Assembly (NCBI GenBank): GCA_028583605.1
Contig: CM053337.1
Span: 15,023,639-15,087,638 of the forward strand
Direction of reading: 5' to 3'
DNA from: Dastarcus helophoroides
Lineage: Eukaryota; Arthropoda; Insecta; Coleoptera; Bothrideridae
DNA: 64,000 nucleotides
This document shows positions 23,201 through 38,200 of this stretch, piece after piece (the first letter of the stretch is position 1; every line of letters begins with the position of its first letter). Under the pieces are notes generated by a model. It saw only the letters and a list, made by a program, of their open reading frames with translations. It did no database searches and was not told the DNA's origin. The position numbers were made by a program, and so were the translations under genes.

Positions 23201-26200
23201 ATGTTATTTGTAACCATGTAACACTATGTTTGCACTGTGTAACATCATGTGACATCGTGTTACCATGTTACACCGTGTAACACCGTGCAACACTATGTTA
23301 CACCCTATAACACCATATCACACTAGGGATGCAACGTTCCATTCGAGCGCGATCTTTGTTTTTTAATCTTTCTTAGTTTCAAAGAACAAGATTTGTATTT
23401 CAGTATTACACCATATACCATGTTACATTATGTAACATTATGTCATACCATGTAACATTACGTTACACAAAATAGCACCACGTTGCTTGTAACATGTAAC
23501 ACTATGTTACCTGCGTAACATCACATGGCACTGTGTTACACTATGCAACCCATGTTACACCGTGCAACACTATGTTACACCCTATAACACCATATCACAC
23601 TAGGGATGCAACGTTCCATTCGAGCGCGATCTTTGTTTTTTAATCTTTCTTGGTTTCAAAGGACAAGATTTGTATTTCGGTATTACACCATATACCATGT
23701 TACATTAAAGTGACATTATGTCTTACCGGTGTAACACTATGTTACATTGAATAGCACCACGTTGCTTCTAACTATATAACACTATGTTACACTGCGTAAC
23801 ATAACATGACACCGTGTTACATCATGCAACACCATGTTACACCGTGCAACAGTAATGTTTTCACAACCTTATAACACCATATCACACTAGGGATGCAACG
23901 TTCCAGAGCAACTTTCGTTGTGTTTTTTAATCTTTCTTGGTTTCAGGGGACAAGATTTATATTTCAGTATTACACCATATACCATGTTACATTATGTAAC
24001 ATTATGTCACACTGTGTAACACTATGTCACACTGAATAGCACCACGTTGCTTGTAACCATGTAACACTATGTTACACTGTGTAACATCATGTGACACCGT
24101 GTTACACCATGTCACACCGTGTAACACTATGTTACACTGAATAGCACCATGTTACTTGAAACCATGTAACACTATGTTGCACTGTGTCACATCATGTGAC
24201 ACCATGTTACACCGTGCAACACTATGTTATACCTTGTAACACCATGTCACACTAGGGATGCAACGTTCCATTCGAGCGCGATCTTTATTTTTCAATCTTT
24301 CTTGCTTTCAGGGGACAAGATTTCCATTTCAATTTTTGAAGGTAACCAAGGATCAGTCCGTTGCACCAAAAAAAAAAAACTCATCACAGTGTTGGTCACC
24401 ATTATCAGTTCTGGCCCTTAGTTAAACCATCCTTTATCGAATGAACTCAGTTGGCAACCCAATTACCATTTCGATGGCGGTCAACGGTTGATTTTAAGAA
24501 TCTTCCCATCTTATCGCAAAGTAATTATGTCGTAATAAATGCCCATAATGCCAACTTCATATAATTCATATCTCGAACAATGAATTATTCATACGTCAAT
24601 TATATCACGGCAAATGATTCCGCTATAACTCAGGTGGAATTTTTACGGCGTATGTATAGAAAATCTCCAACGAATAAATCCCGAGAGAGTGAATGAAAGA
24701 AGTTGATACGGGATAAGAACTTCATGACAACATATGGCGTTGTTAAGATATAACAATAAAGCTCGCATCTAGCGGAAAACTTGCACGACACCGGCAACTG
24801 ACATAAGGACAAATATATTGCGATAGTATCAATTGTTAAATACGCACGGAGACGCAAACGTGTTTTTCTCGTTCAAATGAGGGTCACTTAGGAAGATTGC
24901 GTTAAAATTATTAGAGTTTTTGTTCTCTTGTCTCCTGCTACATGATGCTGGTCAAGAAGCAATAAAATATTACACTTTATTCCTACTGCTCCGAACAATA
25001 GAGACATAAGTTAGGTTCCATTAACAATAAATGAGAAAGTCTTAAGTGACAAAAATATCATTTCGAGTAGCCGTATTAAAAAACATTCGAAATGTTGGAA
25101 AAATATAAATATTAATAAAAATTTGAGGTTATAAGATACAGTTTTTTAAAAATTAGAAATTTTACGATAAATGATAAATTTTGTAAAAAAATATAACTTT
25201 TGGGAAAAATTATAACTTATGGGAAAAATTATAACTAGTGGGAAAAATTATAACTCTTGGGAAAAATTATAAATTATGGGAAAAGTGATAATTTATGGGA
25301 AAGTGATAACTTTTGGGAAAATTATTACTTTTACGAAAAATTATGACTCCTGGGAAAATTTGACAAAGGAAAAATTATGACTTTTGGGAAAATTTATAAC
25401 TTTTGAGAGAAATTATAACTTTTGGGAAAAATTATAACTTTTGGGGAAAATTATAACTATTGGGAAAAATTATAACTTTTTGGAAAAATTATAACTTATG
25501 GGAAAAGTGATAACTTATGCGAAAAATTATAACTCATGGGAAAAATGATAATTGATGGGAAAAGTGATAACTTTTGGAAAAATTATTACTTTTACGAAAA
25601 ATTATGATTCCTGGGAAAATTTGACATAGGAAAAGTTATGACATTTGAGAAAATTTATAACTTTTGAGAGAAATTAAAACTTTTGGGAAAAATTATAACT
25701 TTTGGGAAAAATTATAATTATTGGGCAAAATTATAACTTTTGGGAAAAATTATAACTTATGGGAAAAGTGATAACGTATGGGAAAAGTGATAACTTATGG
25801 GAAAAGCGATAACTTTTGAGAAAATTATTATTTTTACGAAAAATGATGACTCCTGGGAAAATTTGACTTTTGGGAAAATTTATAACTTTTGAGAGAAATT
25901 ATAACTTTTGAGAGAAATTATAACTTTTGAGAAAATTATTATTTTTACGAAAAATGATGACTCCTGGGAAAATTTGACTTTTGGGAAAATTTATAACTTT
26001 TGAGAGAAATTATAACTTTTGGAAAAAATTATAACTTACGGGAAAAGTGATAATTTATGGAAAAAGTGATAACTTTTGGAAAAATCATTACATTTACGAA
26101 AAATTGTGACTCCTGGAAAAATTTGACAGAAAAAATTATGACTTTTGGGAAAATTTATAACTTTTGAGAAAAAATATAACTTTTGGGAAAAATTATAACT

Positions 26201-29200
26201 TTTGGGAAAAATTATAACTTTTGGGAAAAATTATAACTTTTGGGAAAAATTATCACTTATGGGAAAAATTATAACTTATGGGAAAAATTATATAACTTTT
26301 GGGAAAAATTTTAAGTTATGGGAAAAGTTATAACTTTTGCGAAAAATTATAACTTTTTGGGAAAATTATGACTTGGGAAAAGTTGTGACTTTTGCATAAA
26401 TTTATAACATTTGAGAAAAATTATAACTTTTGGGAAAAATTATAACTTGTGAGAAAAATTATAACTCTTGGGGAAAATTATAACGTATGGGAAAAGTGAT
26501 AATTTATGACAAAAGTGATAACTTTTGGAAAAATCATTACTTTTTCGTACAATTATGGCTCCTGGGAAAATTTGACAGGAAAAATTTATAACTTTTGAGA
26601 GAAATTATAACTTTTGGGAAAAATTATAATTTTTGGGAAATATAACTTTTGAAAAAAATTATAATTTTTGGAAAAAATTATAATTTTTGGAAAAAATTAT
26701 GACATTTGGGAGTATTTATAACTTTTGGGAAAAATTATAACTATTGGAAAAAATTATAACTTTTGGGAAAAATTACAAATTGTGGTAAAAATTGGGATTT
26801 AAAAAAATAATAATAACCTTTGGGAAAGATTATAACTTTTGGGAAAAATTTTCAAATTTTGGAGAAAAATAAGGAATTTTGCAAAAAAATAGAACTTTAA
26901 AAAAAATTATAACCTTTAAAAAAAATATAAATTTTGGGAAAAATTACAACTTGTGGAAAAAATTATAACTTGTGGGAAAAATTATAACTTGTGGGAAAAA
27001 TTATAACTTCTGGGAAATTATAATTTTTGGGAAAAATCACAAATTTTGGAAAAAATTCTAAAATTTGGAAAAACTAGTACCTCTTGACAAGTATAATAAT
27101 AATCTTTAAGAAAAATTAAAACATTTAGGAAAAATTCGAACTTTTGGGAAAAATTATAACCTATGAGAAACATATAAACTTTCGGAAAAATGATAACTTG
27201 TTGGAAAAATTATGACCTTTGGGAAAAATTCCAAATTTTGGAGAAAAGTATTGGAAAAATTGGGAACTTTTGAAAAAAATTATAATTCTTGGGAAAAGTG
27301 ATAACTTTTGGGAAAAATTATAACTTTTGGAAAAATTCATACCTTTTGAGAGAAATTATAACTTTTGGGAAAAATTATAACTTATGGGAAAAGTGATAAC
27401 TTATGGGAAAAGTGATAAATTTTGGGAAAATTATTATTTTTACGAAAAAATGATATCTCCTGGGAAAATTTGACAGGAACAATTATAACTTTTGGGAAAA
27501 ATTTTCAAATTTTGGAGAAAAATAATGAATTTTGCAAAAAAATTAAAACTTTAAAAAAAATTATAACCTTTAAAAAAAATATAAATTTTGGGAAAAATTA
27601 CAACTTGTAGAAAAAATTATAACTTGTGGGAAAAATTATAACTTGTGGGAAAAATTATAACTTCTGGGAAATTATAATTTTTGGGAAAAATCACAAATTT
27701 TGGAAAAAAATCTAAAATTTGGAAAAACTAGGACCTCTTGACAAGTATAATAATAATCTTTAAGAAAAATTAAAACATTTAGGAAAAATTCGAACTTTTG
27801 GGAAAAATTATAACCTATGGGAAACATATAAACTTTCGGAAAAATGATAACTTGTTGGAAAAATTATAACTTTTAGAAAAAATTATAACCTTTGGGACAA
27901 ATTCCAAATTTTGGAGAAAAGTATTGGAAAAATTGGGAACTTTTGAAAAAAATTATAATTCTTGGGAAAAGTGATAACTTTTGGGAAAAATTATAACTTT
28001 TGGAAAAATTCATACCTTTTGAGAGAAATTATAACTTTTGGGAAAAATTTAAACTTTTGGGAAAAATTATAACTTTTGGGAAAAATTATAACTCATGGGA
28101 AAAGTGATACCTTATGGGAAAAGTGATAACTTATGGGAAAAGTGATAACTTATGGGAAAAATGATAAATTTTGGGAAAATTATTTTTACGAAAAATGATA
28201 GCTCCTGGGAAAAGTTGACAGGAACAATTATAACTTTTGGGAAAATTTATAACTTTTGGAAAAAATTATAACTTTTGGGAAAAATTATAACTTATGGGAA
28301 AAGTGATAACTTATGGGAAAAGTGATAACTTATGGGAAAAGTGATAACTTATGGGAAAAGTGATAACTTATGGGAAAAGTGATAAATTTTGGGAAAATTA
28401 TTATTTTTACGAAAAATGATAGCTCCTGGGAAAATTTGACAGGAACAATTATAACTTTTGGGAAAATTTATAACTTTTGGAAAAAATTATAACTTTTGGG
28501 AAAAATTATAACTTATGGGAAAAGTGATAACTTATGGGAAAAGTGATAACTTATGGGAAAAGTGATAACTTATGGGAAAAGTGATATATTTTGGGAAAAT
28601 TACTTTTACGAAAAATGATAGCTCCTGGGAAAATTTGACAGGAACAATTATGACTTTTGGGAAAATTTATAATTTTTGGAAATAATTATAACTTTTGGGA
28701 AAAATTATAATTTCTGCGAAAAATGAAAAATTTTGAAAAAAATGAAAAATTTTGGAAAGAAATAAATTTTGGAGAGAAATTATAAATTTTGGATTTGCCC
28801 AATTTGGTCCCAATTTGCACAACTTTGGTTGGGACTTTTAAAAAAATTATAACCTTTGGGAAAAGTTATAAATTTTGTGGCAAATTGGAAATGCAGCGAA
28901 TAAAAAAACATTCTTCACAAAAAAAAACAACTTTGGGGAAATTTAAAATTGTTGGAAAAATTACTTTTCAATAAAATCAGAAATTTTTAGGGACATTGTG
29001 GGAAAAGTTACAAAATAAGAGTTTAGGAAAAATAAAACTTTTTAGTAAAATTCGAAATTTTGGGAAAAATTGTGGGAAAACTGCTTTTTTGGGATATGTC
29101 ATATGTTTTACCACGGCGTGATTACCACAGAATTTCTAGAGGGTTGTGATGAACCTAGAAACATGGGCGTAACTAAGATTTTTTCCAGAGGGGGCATATC

Positions 29201-32200
29201 AGAGCGCTTGGGTGGACAAGGAGCTCTATAAGGTGGGCATCTAATGCATTGCATGGATAAAAAATGTATATGTCGATTTTTATAGGGTGGGCAATAATCT
29301 TTATAGGGGGGGAACTCACCCCCTTTACCCCTCCTAGCTTAGACAATGCCCAGAAAACGACTTAAGTAAAAAAAAGCAATCACAGGTCATATATAACTGT
29401 CGAGTTTCTATTATAGTCATAAATTTTTATTTGTTGGTAAAAAAATGGACATCTACAGTCCACTATAGTCAATAATGATTTAATTGGAGGGCGTTGAACC
29501 GAGTTACCAATAAAATGCCTTCGCGATGGCCAGTCTTATTTATTTAATAGCACAGGATGAGGTATCGATGACCATTTTAAGTAATAATAGGTATCTGGAG
29601 AAACTCAACTTCCGGAAATTAAATCCCAATTATTCCACGGTTTTCTCATTATCGATACACATAATTCAGGATTAGCAATATTTAAGAATGTCCGGAATTG
29701 TTCGCTTCGCTAAAAAAAAACCAATAAAAGCGATTTCTTGAAATAACTCGACCAGAACAAGGAATGAAATGACAATTTGTTGTTAGAAAAATAAATCGCA
29801 ATTTCGCAACTGTCTACGTTATGCTATAGTCTATTGCAGATAATTTTGCATCAGAATGCATCAGAGTAGGCACTGAACTTATAATTTTGTAACAGCAATA
29901 ACGAGAACTAGTAATATTTGGAGTTTAAACTCAAAATTTCTACTTTAATATACAAATTGGGACATTTTTTCGACATTTTGACTTTTTTCTTGAAATTTCG
30001 ACTTTATTTTCGAAATTTCGACTTTAAACTTGAAATTTCGAGTTTTTTCCTCGATATTTCGAGATAAAAGTCGAAATTTTAAGAAAATCGAAATTCGAGT
30101 TTAAATTCAAAATTTCGAGATTAAAGTTGAAATTTCGACTTAGTTCCTGGGATTTCGAAAAAAGGTCGAAATTTCGAGTTTCGAAATTCAAGATTAAAAT
30201 CGAAATTTCGAGAAAAAAGTCGAAATTTTGAGTTTAAAGTCGAAATTTCGAGTTTAAAGTCAAATTTCGGGATTAAAGTCAAAATTTTTAGAAAAGGGTT
30301 AAAATTGTTAATAAAAAACTTTTTTTAACGATGTTCTTTCTACGTCTATCTCATTAAAAAATCAGCCGGAGTCATCTATATCTAAATTTTACAGTTAACT
30401 AGTATTAGAAACTCACCAACAGATGGCGTGAGTACATTTTTACAAAAATTTACATTTTGACGTTTCAGATCTTGTCCCATTTGTCAACCGATATTTATAT
30501 TGATTTTTTGAAATTAAACTTATTAATAATTTGTGTTACAAATTGCTGTAAAATCAGCAAAACTCTCGATGAAACTTTTTTTTCTTGTGTTTGTACAAAG
30601 ATTATGTGTTTCGACCAATTACTTAGACTAATTTGTTTATTTGGTTATTTCAGAATGTGCTTTGGCCCCTTTTGTCGGAGGATCAACATCCCAACAAATA
30701 CCATTCGTATTTTTGCCCCTAAAAGGACAAATTATCCATCCTAGCAAAGAAATTCGGTTTTCGGGTAAGTTTCAGTAGAACACAGTCTCATAAAAAATGA
30801 ACAATTTTTTCTGAAATATTCTGTTTGTGTACGAATAATAAATAAAAGTCAAATAGAAAATTTTGGCTTTTAAACCAGTGTTGCCAGATTCTTGTTTGAG
30901 AATTTCCTTAATTATGTACGCGAAGACGTAAGGACATCAATTTATCTCGAATTTCGACTTTTTTCCAAAATTACGACTTTTTTCTCAAAATGTTGACCTC
31001 TTCTCGAAACTTTAAGTTCGAAATTCGACTTATTTCCCGAAATTTTGATTTTTTTTAGACATTTCCTGTTTAATCTCGAAATTTCCACCAATTTCTCAAA
31101 ATTTCGAGATTGAAGTCAAAATTTCGACTCTTTTGCTTCTAGGGCGTCGTCACCGCGTTCAGTATCAGGCGATTTATATTTGCGCTTCAAGAGCGCCTAA
31201 AAGCTTCATGTAGAAAAACTCTAGGTGCGAAGTTCTCACCACAAACCTCATATCCGTTAGTTGGTTTGATGTCCATCCAGCGCCAGCAGGTCGAACCAGA
31301 AACCTAACTGTTAGCATTAAAAAACATCGGTTTGATTATGCAATAATAATTGTATTCCGTGCTCTATTTCGTATTCTGCGTCAACTGCATCACACGTTCG
31401 ATGAAAGATGTGACTTATGCCGCTACGTTGGTCCCCAGATGCGCCCCATTAACTTACTTATGCGACAAAATGCGTCGAAAATAATTAATTACCGCGGGCT
31501 TCCGTAAAAGCGACAACTTTATTCGCTACGGTACTTACAAATGAATCGTCGTTATTATGGCTTTGAACTAATATGACGACATATGTCGATAATATCATAA
31601 ATAAAGTCAAATAAAAAAGTAGTATCTACAGTAATAGAGATACTAACAGAGTATTTACGTTTGGTTCATCCACGACAACAAATTAATAAATGATACAGGG
31701 ACGGATTTAAAATGCAATTGCACCCACCAAGGTGTGGTACTAGTCGCAGTTATGCTCGCAAGTCGCAGGAAATGCTGAACACAATGAGGACCATTAAAAA
31801 AATCCTTTTTTTACTTTTTTAAGGAAACAAAAACTTGAAATATTTCCAAGGCGTTACGCGAGTCCAGGGTATTTAAATTTTCCAAGGAGACAAAAAATGA
31901 TACGGTTTGGGTCGTTCCAGCTCAAATAGTTTTCTTGAGAAAGCAATCCGCTTATTGGCAATTTTCACTTTTGAAGGCGCAGCGTAGCGCTTACGATTTA
32001 ACTTTTAAAAATTTATGCATATCGACATGAGGCGGAAGTAACGGTCGGTGAAAATTATGATTTGTAAAATTTATTCCTGACTATTATGAGAACTTATTAG
32101 TAGTAGTAGTGAGTGCGATGCTTCGAGATAATTCGCTGCTCGCTTCTAATAAAGTAATTGTCTTCTGCGGCGTTATGCATCGAAGCGAAACTTTTATTAC

Positions 32201-35200
32201 GGATTTTTTTTATAATTTATTAAGCTATTAATCGCGGCTGTGTACGCAGTGGAGGTATTCCATAAAAACTATTAACAACATTGGAAATGTAAAACGAAGC
32301 ACTGGAATAGAAGTTTCTGTTTCTCTGGATAGTGCTATTGGGCAAACAGGATCTTAATTGGAAAAAATAGGTTATTTTAAATCGAAGTTGCCAACTCCTA
32401 TTTTACCACTTTACCTACATTTACCACTTAAGCGGTCTTTAATCAAAAAAATCATTTGGTGGTCAAAATTTTAATCAAAAACGTAAAGTTCATCAGTAAT
32501 ACTTTATTTTTCCACCACAATTTTGTCTTCGTGTGGTACATTTTTGCAAATTGTACTTTACAGGTCTAAAACTGAGTTATAGATCCATTGTAATAATTCT
32601 TTGGTGGTCGAAATTTCAATGAAAAATGAAAGTTCATCAGTAATACTTTCTTTTTCCACCACGAGTTTGTCTTCATGTGGTACCTTTTTTCCAAGCTGTA
32701 ACTTATGGATCTACTGCAATAATCCTTTGGTGGTAAAAATTTTGACGAAAAACGAAAGTTCATCAGTAATACTTTCTTTTTCCATCACAAGTTTGTCTTC
32801 ATGTGGTACCTTTTTCCAAGCTGTACCTTATGGATTCAGTGTAATAATCCTTTGGTGGTCAAAATTTCAATGAAAAATGAAAGTTCATCAGTACTATTTT
32901 CTTTTTCCATCACAATTTTGTCTTCATGTGATGCATTTTTCCAAGCTGTACCTTATAGGTCCAAAATTAACTTCTAGATCCATTGTAATAATCTTTTGGT
33001 GGTCAAAATTTCAATGAAAAACGAAAGTTCATCAGTAATACTTTCTTTTTCCACCACAAGTTTGTCTTCATGTGGTACCTTTTTCCAGGCTGTAACTTAT
33101 GGATCCACTGTAATAATCCTTTGGTGGTAAAAATTTGACGAAAAACGAAAGTTCATCAGTAATACTTTCTTTTTCCACCACAAGTTTGTCTTCATGTGGT
33201 ACCTTTTTCCAGGCTGTAACTTATGGATCCACTGTAATAATCCTTTGGTGGTCAAAATTTCAATGAAAAACGAAAGTTCATCAGTAATACTTTCTTTTTC
33301 CATCACAAGTTTGTCTTCATGTGGTACCTTTTTCCAGGCTGTAACTTATGGATCAGCTGTAATAATCCTTTGGTGGTCAAAATTTCAATGAAAAACGAAA
33401 GTTCATCAGTAATACTTTCTTTTTCCACCACAAGTTTGTCTTCATGTGGTACCTTTTTCCAAGCTGTATCTTATGGATCCACTGTAATAATCCTTTGGTG
33501 GTAAAAATGTTGACAAAAAACCAAAGTTCATCAGTAATACTTTCTTTTTCCACCAAAAGTTTGTCTTCATGTGGTACCTTTTTCCAAGCTGTACCTTATG
33601 GATTCAGTGTAATAATCCTTTGGTGGTCAAAATTTCAATGGAAAACGAAAGTTCATCAGTAATACTTTCTTTTTTTACCACAAGTTTGTCTTCATGTGGT
33701 ACCTTTTTCCAGGTTGCAACTTATGGATCCACTGTAATAATCCTTTGGTGGTCAAAATTTCAATGATAAACGAAAGTTCATCAGTAATACTTTCTTTTTC
33801 CACCACAAGTTTGTCTTCATGTAGTACCTTTCTCCAGGCTGTAACTTATGGATCCACTGTAATAATCCTTTGGTGGTAAAAATTTTGACGAAAAATGAAA
33901 GTTTATCATTAATATTTTCTTTTTCCATCACAATTTTGTCTTCATGTGGTACCTTTCTCCAGGCTGTAACTTATGGATCCACTGTAATAATCCTTTGGTG
34001 GTAAAAATTTTGACGAAAAACGAAAGTTTATCATTAATATTTTCTTTTTCCATCACAATTTTGTCTTCATGTGGTACATTTTTTAAACTGTACTTTATAG
34101 GTCCAAAATTAACTTCTAGATCATTGTAATCATCCTTTGGTGGTCAAAATTTCAATGAAAAACGAAGGTTCATCACTAATACTTTCTTTTTCCACCACAA
34201 GTTTGTCTTCATGTGGTACCTTTTTCCTGACTGTACCTTATGGATTCAGTGTAATAATCCTTTGGTGGTCAAAATTTCAATGAAAAACGAAAGCTCATCA
34301 GAAATACTTTCTTTTTCCACCACAAGTTTGTCTTTATGTGGTACCTTTTTCCAGACTGTATCTTATGGATCCATTGTAATAATCCTTTGGTGGTCAAAAT
34401 TTCAATGAAAAACCAAAGTTCATCAGGACTATTTTCTTTTTCCATCATAATTTTGTCTTCATGTGGTCCACTTTTTCAAGCTGTAACTTATAGGTCCAAA
34501 AGTAACTTCTAGATCCATTGTAATAATCCTTTGGTGGTCAAAATTTCAATGAAAAACGAAAGTTCATCAGTAATACTTTCTTTTTCCACCACAAGTTTGT
34601 CTTCATGTGGTACCTTTTTCCAGGCTGTAACTCATGGATCCACTATAATAATCCTTTGGTGGTAAACATTTTGACGAAAAACGAAAGTTCATCAGTAATA
34701 CTTTCTTTTTCCACCACAAGTTTGTCTTCATGTGGTACCTTTTTCCAGGCCGTAACTTATGGATCCATTGTAATAATCATTTGGTGGTCAATATTTCAAT
34801 GAAAAACGAAAGTTCATCAGTAATATTATCTTTTTCCACCACAAGTTTGTCTTCATGTGGTACCTTTTTCCAGGTTGTACCTTATGGGTTCAGCGTAATA
34901 ATCCTTTGGTGGTCAAAATTTCAATGGAAAACGAAAGTTCATCAGTAATACTTTCTTTTTCCACCACAAGTTTGTCTTCATGTGGTACCTTTTTCCAAGC
35001 TGTATCTTATGGATCCACTGTAATAATCCTTTGGTGGTAAAAATTTTGACAAAAAAGAAAAGTTTATTAATAATGCTTTCTTTTTCCACCACAAGTTTGT
35101 CTTCATGTGGTACCTTTTTCCAAGCTGTACCTTATGGATTCAGTGTAATAATCCTTTGGTGGTCAAAATTTCAATGGAAAACGAAAGTTCATCAGTAATA

Positions 35201-38200
35201 CTTTCTTTTTTTACCACAAGTTTGTCTTCATGTGGTACCTTTTTCCTGACTGTACCTTATGGATCCAGTGTAATAATCATTTGGTGGTCAAAATTGCAAT
35301 GAAAAACCAAAGTTCATCAGTACTATTTTCTTTTTCCGTCACAATTTTGTCTTCATGTGGTACATTTTTCCAAGCTGTACCTTATAGGTCCAAAATTAAC
35401 TTCTAGATTCATTGTAATAATCCTTTGGTGGTAAAAATTTCAAAGAAAAGCGAAAATTCATCAGCAATACTTTCTTTTTCCATCACAAGCTTGTCTTCAA
35501 GTGGTACCTTTTTCCAAGCTGTACCTCATGGATCCATCTTAACAACAATCATCATCAAATTTAGACTTTCAAAACTCGTTACTGGAAAAAGTTCTATTTC
35601 TATAATTAAGTTGTAATTGAAGTCGTAACTCAAACTGCAAAATTTCTAGAAAATATTAACAAATTCCGCGAAAAAGCAAATTTTTGCAGCTTCTACATAG
35701 GAACACACATTTCAGGTGATAAATAATTTTACGACTTCTGATTAGCGGTTGATTCCTTTGAAATGATCTCTGGTAATATTTGCTTTCTATTTAAGTTGTG
35801 AAAATGAGCGCTTAGTGCTTAACACCTGCGTAAAAGGCGGAATATTGAAAAGTAACTGCCAGTTAAAAACACAAAAGGAAACATCAACAGCTTGTAAAAT
35901 TTTAACAGTTGTTTCTAAATATGCATAGACGAGCACAAACTGGTTCGACTTGATACTTATTAATTACAAAATAGAATTAGTTACTTCTACTACACTACAT
36001 TTGAATGCGCAGTTTCAAATACTAAGCACCAGAGGCTATACAATTGCTTAATTTTTTTAAGCACCTTTCCCAAATTCCATTAGCCTCTTTAAACAGAAAG
36101 GTTTATTACATTCTTATAATTTCGAGTTCTCGAGTTGTAACAAGTTTTTCAAAACCAGATTTATCTCGAATTTTTTTTTGAATTCCTCAGAATTGTTAAG
36201 TCATTTTTACTTTGGAACAGAAAATAGTCGAATCTCTTCTTGAATTTCTCAGTATTGTTAAGTCGTTTTCCTCTGGAGTAGAAAACAGGGAATAAAAAGT
36301 ATATGGAAATGTAAATAACGCGTTGGAACATAAAAGTGTATAACAAGTTCTTTTATAAACTTCTTACAAGGATTTTAAGAAGTATTCCAAGTGCTTTGTT
36401 CTAAGTGCCTCGGGACTTGGAACAAAGCACTTGAAAAACTTCTTAAAATCCTTGTAAGAAGGTTACAAAAGAACTTGTCTTTTGTTTGTTCTAAGTGCCT
36501 CAGGACTTGGAACACTTTAAAACGTGTTATTCACATTTTCGTTCCTTATTTGTTATTCCTCTTAGGAATTTACAAGAAGAATTTCAACCAAAATTGTTTT
36601 ATCCATCATCAATTATAATAAACCTTCGATGGACTTACTAAGATTCTCTCCCAAAAGTTCTAAGCCCTCAAGACGAATTCAGTTCCTTTATCAATAGTTA
36701 AGTTAACTATGTTAAATAGAAACGAACACTGTTTGATACTGGCCCCAAATTTTGGGAACCAAATTATTGAAAATCAGGAGTGAAGTGAGTAATCAAAATA
36801 AATCTCCAAACGCCAGATTTATAATCAATAATTAGAGGTCCAATCAAAAGGCTCAAAGGCCAGCAGTATTGGCACCAAAAACAATCAAATCAAAAGGCTC
36901 AAGTGCCAGCAGTATGCACCAGAAGCAGTCATCACATGAAGATGCGATATTGAGGAAAATGGATACCAGACTTAAAAGTTGCTGTTAGTCAAAGTCTTGT
37001 AACAATGTTTTGCTTTCAGGTGTCGAATCCGTGGTTTGCGCTGTATCCGGCTCAAAATTTTTGACCGAAGGCGGTTGGATAGAGCTAAGGAATCCCATAG
37101 ATACTGACGTGCCATTTCGACTATTTCGCGATGAGGGACGAACGTTTTTACAGGTAAGTATTCTGTTTAATCGTCTTGATACTTTTTTGACAAAGAAGCT
37201 TCAAAGAAGTTGAAGACTGTTTGCTTGTTGCAGTGGATTGGGGAAGCAGAATTGCGCACCAGAATGTCCGGAAGACTGGTACTGGTGTACCTCATGTGTA
37301 GGGATGTCACCGACACTGATGTAACCCCTTCATCAAAATTATCATTGGTGTCCCCTTGCGTGGCTTTTAGAGTGGCTGGATCCCCAATAACGTACCCTTA
37401 TAGTAAGCCATTAGTCTCATTTAATTTCATGAGTATACCCCAATGCTTTTAGATGTTAGCGAAGTGGCATTTTTCCCTGATGCCCAATCAGCGAACAATT
37501 CGGATCATCTTACTCTTTCGGAATATGTCGCCATTGGTATCTGCTCAATCCTACTCGGTTTAATATACGTAGCATCAGTTTTCTTGTACCTCCACCTTCG
37601 TAAACGAAATAGATCATCCTCCGATAAGTTAACTCCAACAATTAAAAAAGAATCTCGTTTAGCAGAAGAAGGTTTCATTAAAAACAATCCACTCTTATCA
37701 ATGGGATCCCATTACCAAATAGAGAGCGATACAACCAACAGCGATACCGATGGTACGTCTGTGATCCAGAAAGATGAAAAAGTAAGTGTAGCTAATTACG
37801 ATGACAGTTCCTTTCAAGAAGAATACTCCACGCACTCTATTCTATTTAAGGAAAAAATAACTTCAGCTTTGGTCCACATGCAAAAGCCACACCGTAAGAG
37901 AAACTGCCCCTCTTCCAGAACTAACCGCCCAAGAGGTCGCAGCCATCGAAAGACTACCAGAAGAGAACGTATCCATCGTCGAAACTCTAGAAAACCGCGA
38001 ATATCGCCCCGATAGCGTCAAAGCCATCGCCAGCACAGCCAGAAGAAAACTCTACTTCAACCCGGCCTTCTTCGACCCTCATCTCCTAATGGTAAACCAC
38101 TCGCCCCACTGTACCCCAATCCCATCACTCAACCGATACAATTCTTCAAATTGCAGGCGCCTCCACCGGCCGCCATCGAATTCCTCACCAAAATCCGAGA

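Larger units (their letters stand above)
21151..24379. mobile_element. Foldback element with TGTAAC-repeat arms
   Basis: The ends are inverted copies: left GGAACGGACTGGTCCTTGG (from 21163) and right, reverse complemented, the same but for few changes (ending at about 24366), both flanked outward by a homopolymer T/A run. Inside each end lies GATCGCGCTCGGATGGAACG, followed by tandem TGTAACA/TGTTACA repeats. The left arm (to about 21785) has two long units, the right arm (23080-24379) about four. The unique centre (21785-23080) has no transposase. Foldback-type elements are known for long inverted repeats of short tandem units. A right-end fragment is also present at 51098-51190. Confidence 0.75.

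Noticed and set aside
24224..24421. Possible small gene across the right end of the foldback element
   Set aside because: The frame lies on the element's terminal repeat and has no homologous or splice support.
32601..35510. CTGATGA followed by GAAA on the minus strand of the 125-bp satellite, suggesting a hammerhead
   Set aside because: The intervening bases cannot form stem II, and no stem I partner is present.
32566..35616. Serial 61-90-codon frames (MWYLFPGCNLWIHCNN type)
   Set aside because: Translation of the 125-bp satellite; the repeat is not a multiple of three and every frame runs into a stop.
37782..38015. Read-through of shavenoid exon 6 to 38015 (C-terminal R-rich sequence)
   Set aside because: A clean GTAAGT donor and a CAG acceptor restore a conserved, non-repetitive frame in exon 7; the read-through peptide is an out-of-frame translation.
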